From: Sphingobium sp. MI1205
GTDB taxonomy: Bacteria; Pseudomonadota; Alphaproteobacteria; Sphingomonadales; Sphingomonadaceae
Assembly (NCBI RefSeq): GCF_001563285.1
Contig: NZ_CP005188.1
Span: 1,121,501 to 1,185,500, forward strand
Direction: 5' to 3'
Length of the DNA: 64,000 nucleotides
Every line of letters begins with the position of its first letter. The stretch's first letter is position 1. The notes below the pieces were generated by a model. It saw only the letters and a program-made list of their open reading frames with translations. It ran no database searches and was not told the DNA's origin. A program made the position numbers and the translations under genes. Below, one piece after another: positions 29,390 through 38,341 of the stretch.

Positions 29390-29522
29390 TTGAAGTCTCC
29401 TTGACTTGAATTCCCAATTACTACCCGGCCGCCCCGCTTGGAATTAGGTCAGCAATGGACGGTTTATGCACGTTAGGTTGACAAAGATTTAATGGATCGA
29501 AGGATGTGTTAGATATAGATGG

Positions 29523-29708
29523 TTAATGTGCGAGAACTTCTGTCGCGACATTGTTCCACATGCCGATCGTCTTGTCGGCCACATTGGACAGGGCGCTAAT
29601 CATGGCTAGGCAGACCAGCGCCAGGATAAGGCCGTATTCAACCGCGGTGGCGCCCCGCTGACACTGCCATAGTCCCGATCGGGATATGCTTTCGATTAAA
29701 CCGCGCAT
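29523..29708 (-). CDS. Second Flp-family type IVb pilin (divergent paralogue)
   Basis: A 61-residue pilin-like protein with a longer leader (MRGLIESISRSGLWQCQRG), the processing site G|ATAVEY with Glu+5 and Tyr+6, and a hydrophobic helix LILALVCLAMISAL. It differs from the first pilin in leader length, a Cys in the leader and one in the helix, and a more acidic C-terminus (NVATEVLAH). It is 133 bp upstream of the first pilin on the same strand. The ORF is open further upstream, but the ATG at 29708 fits the family. It could be a minor pilin. Confidence 0.82.
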   Translation of the reverse strand: MRGLIESISRSGLWQCQRGATAVEYGLILALVCLAMISALSNVADKTIGMWNNVATEVLAH

Positions 29709-29787
29709 TTCACCACCGTTTCTTGCAGACAGCCACGCTTGGCCTTGTAAAAGAGCCGGGGTTAACAAACTCCTTTGCTGGGCGAAT

Positions 29788-30195
29788 ATGACGACGATTT
29801 CTCCACTATTCGTGGTTGCTGCCGCGCTGGTCGATGCCGATGGCCGGGTGCTGCTCCAGCAACGCCCTCCCGGAAAAGCGATGGCGGGCCTTTGGGAATT
29901 TCCTGGTGGGAAGGTCGAAAGCGGGGAAACGCCAGAAGCCGCGCTGATCCGTGAACTGGAAGAAGAACTGGGCATCCGAACCCACGCCAGTTGCCTCGCG
30001 CCCGCAACTTTTGCGAGCGAAGCGCTCGGCGAGCGCCACCTGTTGCTGTTGCTCTATGTGTGCCGGAAATGGGAGGGCTTGCCAGAAGCGCGACACGCCA
30101 CCGAACTGAAATGGGCCAAGCCCAGCCAGATGTTCGCGCTGGAAATGCCGCCGGCTGATCTGCCGCTGATCGGCCTGCTTGATTCGCTGATTTGA
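29788..30195 (+). CDS. mutT: MutT-type Nudix hydrolase (8-oxo-dGTP diphosphatase)
   Basis: Removes oxidised nucleotides such as 8-oxo-dGTP from the pool. The Nudix box is complete (GGKVESGETPEAALIRELEE followed by ELGI). With the ATG at 29788 the protein is 135 residues, like E. coli MutT; the ORF continues upstream into the pilin leader region. It is divergent from the pilins and convergent with bfr, with a hairpin between. Confidence 0.9.
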   Translation: MTTISPLFVVAAALVDADGRVLLQQRPPGKAMAGLWEFPGGKVESGETPEAALIRELEEELGIRTHASCLAPATFASEALGERHLLLLLYVCRKWEGLPEARHATELKWAKPSQMFALEMPPADLPLIGLLDSLI

Positions 30196-30204
30196 AATGC
30201 TGAG

Positions 30205-30222
30205 GGGCGGGATTGCCCGCCC
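30205..30222. terminator. Hairpin between mutT and bfr
   Basis: GGGCGGG (30205-30211) and CCCGCCC (30216-30222) pair over 7 bp with an ATTG loop in the 33-bp gap between the convergent mutT and bfr genes. No long T run follows on either strand, so terminator strength is uncertain. Confidence 0.5.
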
Positions 30223-30228
30223 GCCAGT

Positions 30229-30708
30229 TCAGTCCTCAGCCGCCTTGCTCTGCAGTTGTACATAGTTCTGGATTCCCATGCGTTCGATCATTTCGAACTG
30301 GGTTTCCAGGCTATCAACGTGCTCTTCCTCGCTTTCGAGGATCGACTGGAACAGGTCGCGACTCACATAGTCGCGGACTGTTTCGCAATAAGCGATCGCG
30401 TCTTTGAGGACGGGAAGCGCTTCATATTCCAGCTCAAGATCGGCTTTTAGCACCTCTTCTACCGTTTCGCCGATCTTCAACCGGCCGAGCAGTTGGAAAT
30501 TAGGTAGGCCGTCCAGGAAGAGGATTCGCTCAGCCACCTTGTCGGCGTGCTTCATTTCGTCGATGGATTCTTCATATTCGAACTTCGCGAGCTTTTCGAC
30601 GCCCCAATGGTCCAACATGCGGTAGTGCAGGAAATATTGGTTGATCGCGGTCAGCTCATTCTTGAGAACCTCGTTCAGATAATCGATGACTTTGGGGTCG
30701 CCCTTCAT
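30229..30708 (-). CDS. bfr: Bacterioferritin
   Basis: A 159-residue iron-storage cage subunit. The ferroxidase ligands Glu18, Glu51 and His54 are at their standard positions, and Met52 is the haem ligand. GGAG precedes the ATG (GGAGCAAGCGCC). The bfd gene lies upstream on the same strand with 159 bp between, so storage and release of iron are neighbours. I could not identify a definite Fur or RirA operator. Confidence 0.96.
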   Translation of the reverse strand: MKGDPKVIDYLNEVLKNELTAINQYFLHYRMLDHWGVEKLAKFEYEESIDEMKHADKVAERILFLDGLPNFQLLGRLKIGETVEEVLKADLELEYEALPVLKDAIAYCETVRDYVSRDLFQSILESEEEHVDSLETQFEMIERMGIQNYVQLQSKAAED

Positions 30709-30867
30709 GGCGCTTGCTCCGGCTTATTGGAATGAAGCCGTAACTATAGGCATATTTCAGCCTCATGTTAACCGGAAAGCCTTGGAAATCCGATGCTTTT
30801 AGAGCGCGCTATTGCGTCGGCTTCGCGATTGGTGGGGCCATCAAATTGAGGCTGATCCTCAATAGTG

Positions 30868-31038
30868 TCAGGCAGTCGCGCGCTCAGCGGCGATGAGCGT
30901 GCGTGCAAAGGAGACGCATTGGCCACATTTGGGACGACGGCCTAATCGGGCATATGCGCTGCAGGGAGTATCTGCGCCGCCACGCACGGCTTCCTTCAGA
31001 TCTTTTTCCCGAATGGCATTGCAAACACACACGACCAT
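30868..31038 (-). CDS. bfd: Bacterioferritin-associated (2Fe-2S) ferredoxin
   Basis: A 56-residue BFD-type protein that donates electrons to bacterioferritin to release iron. It starts MVVCVCNAIREKDLKEAV and carries the four cluster ligands as C4-x-C6 and C38-x2-C41 (KCGQC). A GGGAGAG Shine-Dalgarno lies before the ATG. The surrounding ORF on this strand is open much further upstream, but that part overlaps the DUF418 gene and is not real. It is too short for long-ORF lists. Confidence 0.93.
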   Translation of the reverse strand: MVVCVCNAIREKDLKEAVRGGADTPCSAYARLGRRPKCGQCVSFARTLIAAERATA

Positions 31039-31058
31039 GACGCTCTCCCTAGAATCGA

Positions 31059-31087
31059 GAGATAGCGTAAGTGATAATGGGTCGCAA
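31059..31087 (-). promoter_or_regulatory. Predicted promoter of bfd
   Basis: On the minus strand TTGCGA (31087-31082), a 17-nt spacer and TATCTC (31064-31059) give a plausible sigma70 promoter, with a start point close to the bfd ribosome-binding site. The spacer contains an AT-rich CATTATCA, which might be part of an iron-regulator site, but it does not match a consensus well enough to name one. Confidence 0.4.
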
Positions 31088-31094
31088 TAGTATT

Positions 31095-32339
31095 CTAGCT
31101 GCTGTTGCGAATCCTTTGCGGTTGCCCTCGTGCCAAACTGCGCCAAAGCCACTCCATCGGACCGATCGCGAATCGCGATAGCCACGCAGTCGACCAGATC
31201 AGCATCGCTAACCAGGCGCAAAATACCAGCACTGGCAGCGCTGCGGGGCGGATCTGGGCGAAACGGCCAAAGCCCCATCCATAGAAGATGGCGCACATGA
31301 TGAGACTGGTGCCGAGATAGTTGCTCAGCGCCAGCCTGCCCGTCCGCGCGATAGCTGTCATCAGCCGGAGATTCTCGTATCGCGAGAATAGCCAGAGAAG
31401 CAATGCTGCCCAGCCGACTGCCAGGGGGATTCGAAACGGAAAGGACCAGGCAAGCGCGATCCCCAGCGTCGGTAGCGCTGGAAAGTCGCGCAAAGCGAGC
31501 CAAGCGGCCAAAGCAGCCATGGGTGGCAAGCCGATAAGGAAACAATGGCGCGCGGTGCGCCAATATTGACCCCCTTGCCAGCGGCCGGTGAGAAACCGGC
31601 CCTTCAGCATTGCCATGCCCATCAACATGAAACCCAGGGTATCGAACGCGGTGAACAGAAATGTCCACCACCAGTTTCTGGCATAAACGTCGACGTGATG
31701 GGCGAGGATCGTTCCGAAGCCGCTGCGATAGGTGGCGATCTCCTGACGGATGGCGGGATCATTAGGATTGATGAAAGAACCGGTAAATTGAGCAAAACCC
31801 TCCCGGATGTGGATGGGGGCGTCTGGAGCCATTGCAGCATAAGCCCAGCCGTAGAGGTTGAGGACGAAGGCTGCGCAGATCAGAAAATGCGCGAAGAAGC
31901 AGAGAAACGCCCATTTCAGAAGAGACAGCGGCTCTTTGCGGATAAACAGCAGCGCTGCCAGTCCGACCAGCGCATAGTTCATCAGGATGTCGCCCGACCA
32001 GAGCAGCATATAATGGGCGAGACCGAATATGAATAGCCAGCCCGTTCGGATAAGCTGAGCGCGGAGGCCATTGCGTCCTGCCATCTCTTCTCTGTCGATC
32101 AAAAGCAGCATGGAGGCGCCGAACAGCATGGAAAAAAGTGCGCGCATCTTGCCATCGAAGAAAAGGAAGCTCACCAGCCAAAAAAGCCGGTCTCCCCATG
32201 ACAGCGGCCCCACCGCCATGGGATTGATATAGGCGGACTCGGGCAGCGCGAAGGCGCTAATGTTCATCCACAATATGCCCATCACGGCGAATCCCCGCAA
32301 CACATCCATGGCGGCGATGCGGGATGGACAGGCGGTCAT
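31095..32339 (-). CDS. DUF418 domain-containing membrane protein
   Basis: A 414-residue polytopic membrane protein with about ten hydrophobic segments. It opens with the family hallmark RIAAMDVLRGFAVMGILWMN and has the C-terminal DUF418 region (PLAVGWAALLLWL, GRLALSNYLGTSLI, IWSTAWLSRFAIGPMEWLWR). This family resembles acyltransferase-3-like membrane proteins, but its biochemical role is unknown. It is divergent from the BioC-like methyltransferase across about 60 bp and upstream of bfd on the same strand. Confidence 0.88.
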   Translation of the reverse strand: MTACPSRIAAMDVLRGFAVMGILWMNISAFALPESAYINPMAVGPLSWGDRLFWLVSFLFFDGKMRALFSMLFGASMLLLIDREEMAGRNGLRAQLIRTGWLFIFGLAHYMLLWSGDILMNYALVGLAALLFIRKEPLSLLKWAFLCFFAHFLICAAFVLNLYGWAYAAMAPDAPIHIREGFAQFTGSFINPNDPAIRQEIATYRSGFGTILAHHVDVYARNWWWTFLFTAFDTLGFMLMGMAMLKGRFLTGRWQGGQYWRTARHCFLIGLPPMAALAAWLALRDFPALPTLGIALAWSFPFRIPLAVGWAALLLWLFSRYENLRLMTAIARTGRLALSNYLGTSLIMCAIFYGWGFGRFAQIRPAALPVLVFCAWLAMLIWSTAWLSRFAIGPMEWLWRSLARGQPQRIRNSS

Positions 32340-32400
32340 GCGGTGGTTGTTCCCTCAAAGGCACTGGCAAAGCGGGCTTCGCTCTGCCATGCGACTAGCC

Positions 32401-33171
32401 ATGAACAGCGACCGCAAGCAACGGATAAGCGATGCCTTCGGCGCGGCGGCGAATCATTATGATGATCATGCCGGACCTCAGCGGGCGGCGGCGGCATTGG
32501 TCGGGGAACTTGCGCAGCGGCAGAAGCCCAGCGGAGTGCACCGCATTCTGGAAATAGGCTGCGGCACGGGATTTCTGACCCGGGACATTCAGGTCCGCTG
32601 GCCTGGCGCGGAATTGATTGTCACCGATCTGTCGCCCGAGATGCTGGCCAGGACGGCCAAGGGCGCCCTCGTCGCGGGCACCTTCCTCGCGATGGATGGA
32701 GAGGCTCCGCCATTCGAGGGAGAATGGTTCGACCTCATTCTTTCCAACCTGGCCTTTCAATGGTTCGATGACTTGCCGGAGGCGCTGGCGCGGCAAGCCA
32801 ACCTGTTGCGGCCGGGCGGCAGTCTCATCTTTTCCACCATGGGCGAGGGGAGCTTCAACAACTGGCGAAAGGCGCATGTGGATTGTGGACTGGTTGCTGG
32901 CGTACCTGCCTATCCAAGTCTGGCCGACCTGCGCTCCGTTCTGAACGGTTATGAGGATGCCTTCGCTTTCGATGAACTCTATCCGTTGCGATGCGATGGC
33001 GCTCGCGGGCTGATCGCGCATCTCAAGGGGATTGGCGCCGTGGTCCCCCATAACGGCAAAAAGCCGCTCTCACCCAAGGAATTGCGTCGGGTGATGACAG
33101 CATTTGATGAGGCTGGCGGCGATGACAGCTACCAGGTGCTGTTCGGCCGGATTACCCGCCCCTCGCTCTAA
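32401..33171 (+). CDS. BioC-like SAM-dependent methyltransferase
   Basis: A 256-residue class I methyltransferase. The SAM-binding motif I is ILEIGCGTGFLTRDI, followed by TDLSPEML (acidic loop) and LILSNLAFQWFDDLPE, the last being typical of malonyl-ACP O-methyltransferase BioC. BioC starts biotin synthesis by methylating malonyl-ACP. No other biotin gene is nearby, so a related role cannot be excluded. The ORF is open to 32260; ATG 32401 gives the expected N-terminus (KQRISDAFGAAANHYDDHA), with ATG 32389 as the alternative. Confidence 0.78.
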   Translation: MNSDRKQRISDAFGAAANHYDDHAGPQRAAAALVGELAQRQKPSGVHRILEIGCGTGFLTRDIQVRWPGAELIVTDLSPEMLARTAKGALVAGTFLAMDGEAPPFEGEWFDLILSNLAFQWFDDLPEALARQANLLRPGGSLIFSTMGEGSFNNWRKAHVDCGLVAGVPAYPSLADLRSVLNGYEDAFAFDELYPLRCDGARGLIAHLKGIGAVVPHNGKKPLSPKELRRVMTAFDEAGGDDSYQVLFGRITRPSL

Positions 33172-33174
33172 AAC

Positions 33175-33212
33175 CTGCTCTCATGCCGACCATGTTCAGC
33201 ATGAGGAAGCAG
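33175..33212. terminator. Hairpin between methyltransferase and purL
   Basis: CTGCT-CTCATGC pairs with GCATGAG-ga-AGCAG: a 7-bp inner stem (33180-33186 with 33199-33205) plus 5 bp outside a 2-nt bulge. It occupies the 47-bp gap between two convergent stops. It lacks a T tract. Confidence 0.4.
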
Positions 33213-33218
33213 TGTTAA

Positions 33219-35396
33219 TCAGAGCTCGGAATCCATCAGGTTCGGGAAGAAGCCTTCATGGGAGGTGCGAAGGGTGTCGAGCGTGACACCGGCCACCTTG
33301 TCGCCGCCGGTCATCCCGATCCGCACTGCGCCGGAAACTTCAGCGTCGGAAGCCGTGGTCACCAGATAGCGGCCTTGATCCTCGCCGAACGCCCTAGCGG
33401 TGGTGAGCGTAATGTCCAGTTCAGCCCCGATTCCGCCAGCCAGGGCCATTTCCGCCACCGCAACTAGCAAACCACCGTCCGAAATATCATGGACCGCGCT
33501 TACCTTGCCCGATGCGATCAGTGTGCGGACGGATTCGGCGTTGGTGCGTTCAGCGGTCAGATCGACCTTGGGCGCATCGCCTGCTTCTCGCCCGGCGATC
33601 TCACGCAACCAGATCGACTGGCCCAGATGGGTGCCTTCTCCGCCGATCAGCCAGATGGCCTCGCCTTCACTCTTGAAGGCGACTGTCGCCATGACGTCGA
33701 TATCCTTGAGGAGGCCTATGCCGCCGATCGCCGGGGTAGGGAGGATGGCCGAGCCACCGCCGGTCGCCTTCGACTCATTGTAGAGCGAGACGTTGCCCGA
33801 CACGATCGGGAAATCGAGCGCGCGGCAGGCGTCGCCCATGCCATCAAGGCAGCCGGTAAATTGGGCCATGATTTCGGGCCGCTGCGGATTTGCGAAATTC
33901 AGGCAGTTGGTAACTGCCAGCGGCAGTGCGCCCACCGCGCTGATGTTGCGATAACATTCCGCAATGGCTTGCTTCCCGCCCTCATAAGGGTCGGCATAGC
34001 AGTAGCGCGGAGTGCAATCGGTGCTGATCGCGATGCCCTTCTGAGAACCGTGGACGCGCACGACGGCTGCGTCGCCGCCAGGGCGCTGCACCGTATCGGC
34101 GCCAACCATATGGTCATATTGCTCCCAGATCCAACGACGCGAAGCGACGTCCGGGGATCCCATGAGCTTGACGAGGTCAGCTCCAATGTCCTTGCTTTCG
34201 GCGATTTCACCCAATGGCTTCACACCTGCCCAGACTTTATACTCGTCCTTTGGCATGGCTGGGCGGTCGTAGAGCGGCGCATCATCAGCCAATGGCGCCA
34301 GCGGGATGTTGCAAACGGTTTCGCCATGATGGACAAGCACCATGCGGCCCGTGTCGGTCACATGGCCGATCACCGCGAAATCCAGTTCCCATTTGCGGAA
34401 GATCGCTTCGGCGAAGGCTTCCTTGCCGGGCTTAAGCACCATGAGCATGCGCTCCTGGCTTTCCGACAGCATCATCTCATAGGCCGTCATGCCAGTTTCA
34501 CGCTGCGGCACATCGTCCATGTTGAGCTGGATGCCAACGCCGCCCTTCGACGCCATTTCCACGGAGGAGGAAGTAAGACCCGCTGCGCCCATGTCCTGAA
34601 TGGCGACAATAGCGTCGGACTCCATCAACTCCAGGCAGGCTTCTATCAGCAGCTTTTCGGTGAAGGGGTCGCCCACCTGAACCGTCGGACGCTTGGCGTC
34701 GGCGTCGTCGCCGAAATCGGCCGATGCCATGGTTGCGCCATGGATGCCGTCACGCCCAGTCTTCGATCCGACATAGACAATCGGATTGCCGATGCCAGAT
34801 GCCGCCGAATAGAAGATTTTGTTCGTGTCCGCCACGCCCACGGTCATCGCGTTGACCAGGATATTGCCGTCATAGGCGGGATGAAAATTCACCTCGCCGC
34901 CAACGGTCGGCACGCCCACGCAATTGCCGTAGCCGCCGATGCCATGCACCACACCGCTGATAAGATGCTTCATCTTCGGATGGTCGGGGCGGCCAAAGCG
35001 CAACGCGTTCATGTTCGCCACTGGCCGTGCGCCCATGGTGAAGACGTCGCGCAGGATGCCGCCCACGCCCGTCGCCGCGCCCTGATAGGGTTCGATGTAG
35101 CTTGGGTGGTTGTGGCTCTCCATCTTGAAAATCGCCGCTTGCCCGTCGCCGATATCGACGACGCCCGCATTTTCGCCCGGTCCGCAAATGACCTGGGGCC
35201 CTTCCGTGGGCAACTTCTTAAGATGGATGCGGCTGGATTTATAACTGCAATGTTCGGACCACATGACCGAGAAGATGCCGAGTTCGGTCAGATTCGGCTC
35301 GCGACCGAGGGCGTTCAGAACGCGATCATATTCTTCCGGCGACAGGCCATGTTCGGCGATGATTTCCGGGGTGATCTGAGGAGCTGCGGTTGACAT
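33219..35396 (-). CDS. purL: Phosphoribosylformylglycinamidine synthase subunit II
   Basis: Converts FGAR to FGAM in purine synthesis, using ammonia delivered by PurQ with PurS. It is the small, three-part type (725 residues). Visible motifs: [10 protein letters not shown] near the N-terminus, the ATP-binding [16 protein letters not shown], the FHPAYDGN region and the C-terminal [10 protein letters not shown]. The start at 35396 ([11 protein letters not shown]) is the conserved one; the ORF continues 12 codons upstream. purS and purQ are not in the window. Confidence 0.97.
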   Translation of the reverse strand: MSTAAPQITPEIIAEHGLSPEEYDRVLNALGREPNLTELGIFSVMWSEHCSYKSSRIHLKKLPTEGPQVICGPGENAGVVDIGDGQAAIFKMESHNHPSYIEPYQGAATGVGGILRDVFTMGARPVANMNALRFGRPDHPKMKHLISGVVHGIGGYGNCVGVPTVGGEVNFHPAYDGNILVNAMTVGVADTNKIFYSAASGIGNPIVYVGSKTGRDGIHGATMASADFGDDADAKRPTVQVGDPFTEKLLIEACLELMESDAIVAIQDMGAAGLTSSSVEMASKGGVGIQLNMDDVPQRETGMTAYEMMLSESQERMLMVLKPGKEAFAEAIFRKWELDFAVIGHVTDTGRMVLVHHGETVCNIPLAPLADDAPLYDRPAMPKDEYKVWAGVKPLGEIAESKDIGADLVKLMGSPDVASRRWIWEQYDHMVGADTVQRPGGDAAVVRVHGSQKGIAISTDCTPRYCYADPYEGGKQAIAECYRNISAVGALPLAVTNCLNFANPQRPEIMAQFTGCLDGMGDACRALDFPIVSGNVSLYNESKATGGGSAILPTPAIGGIGLLKDIDVMATVAFKSEGEAIWLIGGEGTHLGQSIWLREIAGREAGDAPKVDLTAERTNAESVRTLIASGKVSAVHDISDGGLLVAVAEMALAGGIGAELDITLTTARAFGEDQGRYLVTTASDAEVSGAVRIGMTGGDKVAGVTLDTLRTSHEGFFPNLMDSEL

Positions 35397-35502
35397 GAGC
35401 GGGCCTTTAGCCGGGGCGCGTCTGATAGACAATCCTTGGCCAGCGCAAGTCGGAAAAACATGCTATCTTCATGCGCTGGATAACTGAGGGGATGTGCGGA
35501 AG

Positions 35503-35937
35503 ATGGGATGGATGTTGTTGCCCCTGCGGCGCTACGCTCGCTTTTCCGGGCGATCGAGGCCGAGGGAATATTGGATGTTCATCCTGTTCCTGCTGCTTTG
35601 CTTTATCGCGATCGGCATGGTCGAGGGTGTGCTGGGCCTTAGCACCACCGAACATTGGGCGCAGCGTGGGCAATGGTGGTTCGACACCGGTTACAGAACG
35701 CGCGGCGGGCCACTGACCGGCCTTTTCGGGCTGGCGATGCTCATTCCATGGCTTGCCGTCGCCGTGCGTAGGCTGCACGATACGGGGCGCAGCGGCTTTT
35801 GGCTGCTGATAATGTTCGTCCCGCTTATCGGCAGCCTAGTCCTGCTGGTCTTTTTCATAATGAGCGGGACGCGAGGCCCCAACCGTTTTGGTCCAGACCC
35901 TGTTGAGGCGGGCGAGCCCGAATTCGCCCGCTCCTGA
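35503..35937 (+). CDS. DUF805 domain-containing membrane protein
   Basis: A 144-residue inner-membrane protein. The DUF805 pattern is clear: FSGRSRPREYWMFILF at the start, a second helix pair, then VAVRRLHDTGRSGFW and a final helix followed by GTRGPNRFGPDP. Function of this family is unknown. I chose ATG 35503 with GAGGGG about 11 nt upstream; GTG 35494 would add three residues. It is divergent from purL and convergent with a lipoprotein gene. Confidence 0.87.
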   Translation: MGWMLLPLRRYARFSGRSRPREYWMFILFLLLCFIAIGMVEGVLGLSTTEHWAQRGQWWFDTGYRTRGGPLTGLFGLAMLIPWLAVAVRRLHDTGRSGFWLLIMFVPLIGSLVLLVFFIMSGTRGPNRFGPDPVEAGEPEFARS

Positions 35938-35950
35938 AGCGCATGAAAAA

Positions 35951-35975
35951 GGCCGGGCTCCAAAGGGGCCCGGCC
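35951..35975 (-). terminator. Terminator of the MliC-like lipoprotein gene
   Basis: An 11-bp stem (35951-35961 with 35965-35975, one G-T pair) closing a 3-nt AAA loop. On the minus strand it is followed by TTTTT (35946-35950). It lies about 23 nt after the lipoprotein stop, and on the other side may also serve the DUF805 gene. Confidence 0.82.
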
Positions 35976-35997
35976 GGAAGCGAATGAAGTAAGAGGC

Positions 35998-36381
35998 TTA
36001 GGCCTTGCAGCTAAGCGCGCTCTTGCCTGGCAGTGTCGCGGTGATCTGTTTGCCAGCGCCTTCGATGGAATAGCCGCCTTCAGCGGTAAAGGGCTCGCCC
36101 GGCGCGGCGGCGACCAGCTTGGTGGGTGAACCGTCCTTTTCCGTGCGCAGGTTAACCGTTTTGTCGTCACTCATGAAATCGACAAAGATCAGGCTGTTGT
36201 CCTTGCAGCGATATTGATGGCTTTCCTTCACTGAAGGCGGCAGTTCCACGGGTGCGGCGTTTGCAAGCCGTTCGGCCATCGGATCGGCGGGGCCGCCGAC
36301 GACTTCTGGTTCGTCATTGTTGTTGCAGGCGGACAGCAGGCTGAGGGCCATGGCGGAAATCAGGGGGATATAATATTTCAT
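35998..36381 (-). CDS. Lipoprotein with MliC-like (lysozyme-inhibitor type) domain
   Basis: A 127-residue lipoprotein: the signal sequence ends in the lipobox LLSAC with Cys19. After a flexible acidic region (NNNDEPEVVGG) comes a compact domain bounded by two cysteines (YRCKDNSLIFVDF to ALSCKA), with strands like KTVNLRTEKDG and FTAEGGYSIEG. This resembles the MliC/PliC lysozyme-inhibitor fold, where a disulfide joins the ends. The match is by pattern only. ATG 36381 is chosen; the ORF goes 13 codons upstream. Confidence 0.68.
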   Translation of the reverse strand: MKYYIPLISAMALSLLSACNNNDEPEVVGGPADPMAERLANAAPVELPPSVKESHQYRCKDNSLIFVDFMSDDKTVNLRTEKDGSPTKLVAAAPGEPFTAEGGYSIEGAGKQITATLPGKSALSCKA

Positions 36382-36551
36382 AGCGATCCTTCTATGTGCA
36401 CTTGGCGACGTAAGCGTCAACGCAAAAGTGCCTAAATTCCGCCAGCCTCTTGTCGTCTTTCATGACGCTTTCGTGACGAAAGGGAATGGAATCGCTACCC
36501 TTGCACGGTGCGGACTTGACCAGGCTGGCAGGCACCGCCAATGCAGACATC

Positions 36552-36812
36552 ATGGCCGAGGACAGCAAGACTGAACAGGACGATTTGTCCCAATTGTCGT
36601 TTGAGGATGCGCTGCGTGCGCTTGAGACGATCGTACGCCGTTTGGAAAGCGGCGATGTTCCGCTAGATGAATCGATCTCTCTCTACGCGCAGGGCGAGGA
36701 ACTGCGCAAACGCTGCCTGGAAAGGCTGCAGGCGGCGGAGGCGCGCATCCAGAAGCTGACGATTGATACGACCGGCGCCGTCACGGGCGCTCAGCCGTTC
36801 GGCGCCGATTGA
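36552..36812 (+). CDS. xseB: Exodeoxyribonuclease VII small subunit
   Basis: An 86-residue XseB, which binds the large subunit XseA to form the single-strand exonuclease. The helical signature SFEDALRALETIVRRLESGD is followed by PLDESISLYAQGEEL. The ATG at 36552 gives a normal length. Its stop overlaps the TTG that opens the ispA frame, and the next strong ATG of ispA is 11 nt on. xseA is not in the window. Confidence 0.93.
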   Translation: MAEDSKTEQDDLSQLSFEDALRALETIVRRLESGDVPLDESISLYAQGEELRKRCLERLQAAEARIQKLTIDTTGAVTGAQPFGAD

Positions 36813-36823
36813 GCGCGGTGGTC

Positions 36824-37732
36824 ATGGAGGGGGTCGCCTCTGGCAAGACGCTGATCGCCACCCGCGCCGCTGCGGTCGCTGCCGAAGTGGATCACGCTTT
36901 CGATCTGCTGCTATCCGTTCCGGGCGATCCGCGCGCCCGCCTGTATAAGGCGATGCGCTATGCCGCGATCGGCGGCGGCAAAAGATTGCGACCACTGCTG
37001 GTGCAGGCGGCGGGTGATCTTTTCAATATATCCCGCGAATCGGCGCTGCGCGTCGGGCTCGCCGTCGAATGTATCCATGTCTATTCGCTTGTGCATGACG
37101 ACCTGCCTGCGATGGATGATGACGATATACGCCGGGGCAGGCCGACGATACACAAGGCGTTTGACGAAGCGACCGCTATACTTGCGGGCGATTGTCTGCA
37201 TGACTTGGCCTTTGAAGTGCTTGCCGACGAGCAAACCCACGCTGATCCCTTCGTCCGTGTCGAGCTGGTGAAGGCGCTTGCCCTGTCCAGCGGTCCCGCC
37301 GGAATGGCGGGCGGGCAGATGATGGACCTGCAAGCGGAAGGAGCGAGCTTCGACCTTGCCACCGTCACCCGGCTTCAACAGCTCAAGACAGGCGCGCTTA
37401 TAGGGTTTTGCGTGGATGCTGCCGCCATCATGGCGCGCATCCCCCCAGATGCTCGCGTCAGTCTGCATGGCTATGCGCGCGACATAGGCCTCGCTTTCCA
37501 GATTGCCGACGATCTACTGGATGTGGAGGGCGACGCCGCGCTCGCTGGCAAGGCATTGGGGAAGGACGCAGCGGCGGGGAAGGAAACCTTCGTTTCGCTA
37601 CTGGGGGTAGAGCGCGCGCGCGCTCAGGCGTGCTTGCTGGTCGAGCAGGCCAAGGCGCATCTCCATGCGTTCGGCGAGGAAGCTGACCTGCTGCGGGCGA
37701 TCGCTGACTATATCGTGGAAAGGGACCGGTAG
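36824..37732 (+). CDS. ispA: Polyprenyl (farnesyl) diphosphate synthase
   Basis: Builds farnesyl diphosphate from isopentenyl and dimethylallyl diphosphates, the substrate of UppS at 13.7 kb. The first Asp-rich motif DDLPAMDD is at about residues 92-99, followed by RRGRPT; the second is DDLLD. GGGKRLRPLL holds the diphosphate-binding Lys and Arg. About 302 residues from ATG 36824; TTG 36809 (overlapping the xseB stop) would add five. In E. coli the gene is followed by dxs; here coaD follows, so dxs is elsewhere. Confidence 0.92.
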   Translation: MEGVASGKTLIATRAAAVAAEVDHAFDLLLSVPGDPRARLYKAMRYAAIGGGKRLRPLLVQAAGDLFNISRESALRVGLAVECIHVYSLVHDDLPAMDDDDIRRGRPTIHKAFDEATAILAGDCLHDLAFEVLADEQTHADPFVRVELVKALALSSGPAGMAGGQMMDLQAEGASFDLATVTRLQQLKTGALIGFCVDAAAIMARIPPDARVSLHGYARDIGLAFQIADDLLDVEGDAALAGKALGKDAAAGKETFVSLLGVERARAQACLLVEQAKAHLHAFGEEADLLRAIADYIVERDR

Positions 37733-37735
37733 GGC

Positions 37736-38248
37736 ATGAGCAAGGAGAGGGTGGGGGTCTATCCCGGCACGTTTGACCCGATCACTTTGGGACATATGGA
37801 CATTATCCGCCGGGGCGCGAAGCTGGTGGACAAGCTGGTGATCGGGGTCACCACCAACATCGCCAAGTCGCCCATGTTCTCGGATGACGAGCGGCTGGAG
37901 ATGGTGCGCCGCGAATGCGCCGGAATCGACACCGAAATTGTCGTCACCGGTTTCAATTCGCTGTTGATGGATTTTGCCGAATCGCAGGGCGCCAGCGTCA
38001 TCATCCGGGGCCTGCGCGCTGTCGCGGACTTCGAATATGAATATCAGATGGCGGGGATGAACCAGCAGATCAATCCACGCGTAGAAACCGTATTCCTTAT
38101 GGCGGACGTGTCGCTTCAGCCGATCGCGTCCCGCCTGGTTAAGGAAATCGCGCTGTATGGCGGCCCGATCCACAAGTTCGTTAGCTCCACGATATGCCAG
38201 GAAGTCGTTAAGCGCGTTCAGGAAGTGGGACAGAAGGGCGGAGAATAA
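37736..38248 (+). CDS. coaD: Phosphopantetheine adenylyltransferase
   Basis: Transfers AMP to 4-phosphopantetheine in coenzyme A synthesis. The 170-residue protein begins with the nucleotidyltransferase motif YPGTFDPITLGHMD (T/HxGH), has RGLRAVADFEYEYQMA and the C-terminal SSTICQEV, all characteristic of CoaD. It starts 3 nt after ispA. Confidence 0.97.
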   Translation: MSKERVGVYPGTFDPITLGHMDIIRRGAKLVDKLVIGVTTNIAKSPMFSDDERLEMVRRECAGIDTEIVVTGFNSLLMDFAESQGASVIIRGLRAVADFEYEYQMAGMNQQINPRVETVFLMADVSLQPIASRLVKEIALYGGPIHKFVSSTICQEVVKRVQEVGQKGGE

Positions 38249-38341
38249 AAGCGCTCAGCCTTCGTTCAGTTGCCAATCGCCAAGAGCGCGCTATCAGGGC
38301 AGCTTCGCCACCAGGCTTAAGATATCAGGGAAAGCTCATCC

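Noticed and set aside
29457-29522. TTGACA upstream of mutT as a promoter
   Set aside because: A perfect -35 hexamer is present, but no acceptable -10 lies at 16-18 nt.
30709-30867. Fur or RirA box upstream of bfr
   Set aside because: There are AT-rich patches but nothing close to a known consensus, so no operator is claimed.
33489-35393. 634-codon open frame antisense to purL
   Set aside because: It mirrors purL in the complementary frame and arises from strong third-position GC bias. It has no recognisable domain, whereas purL has all family motifs.
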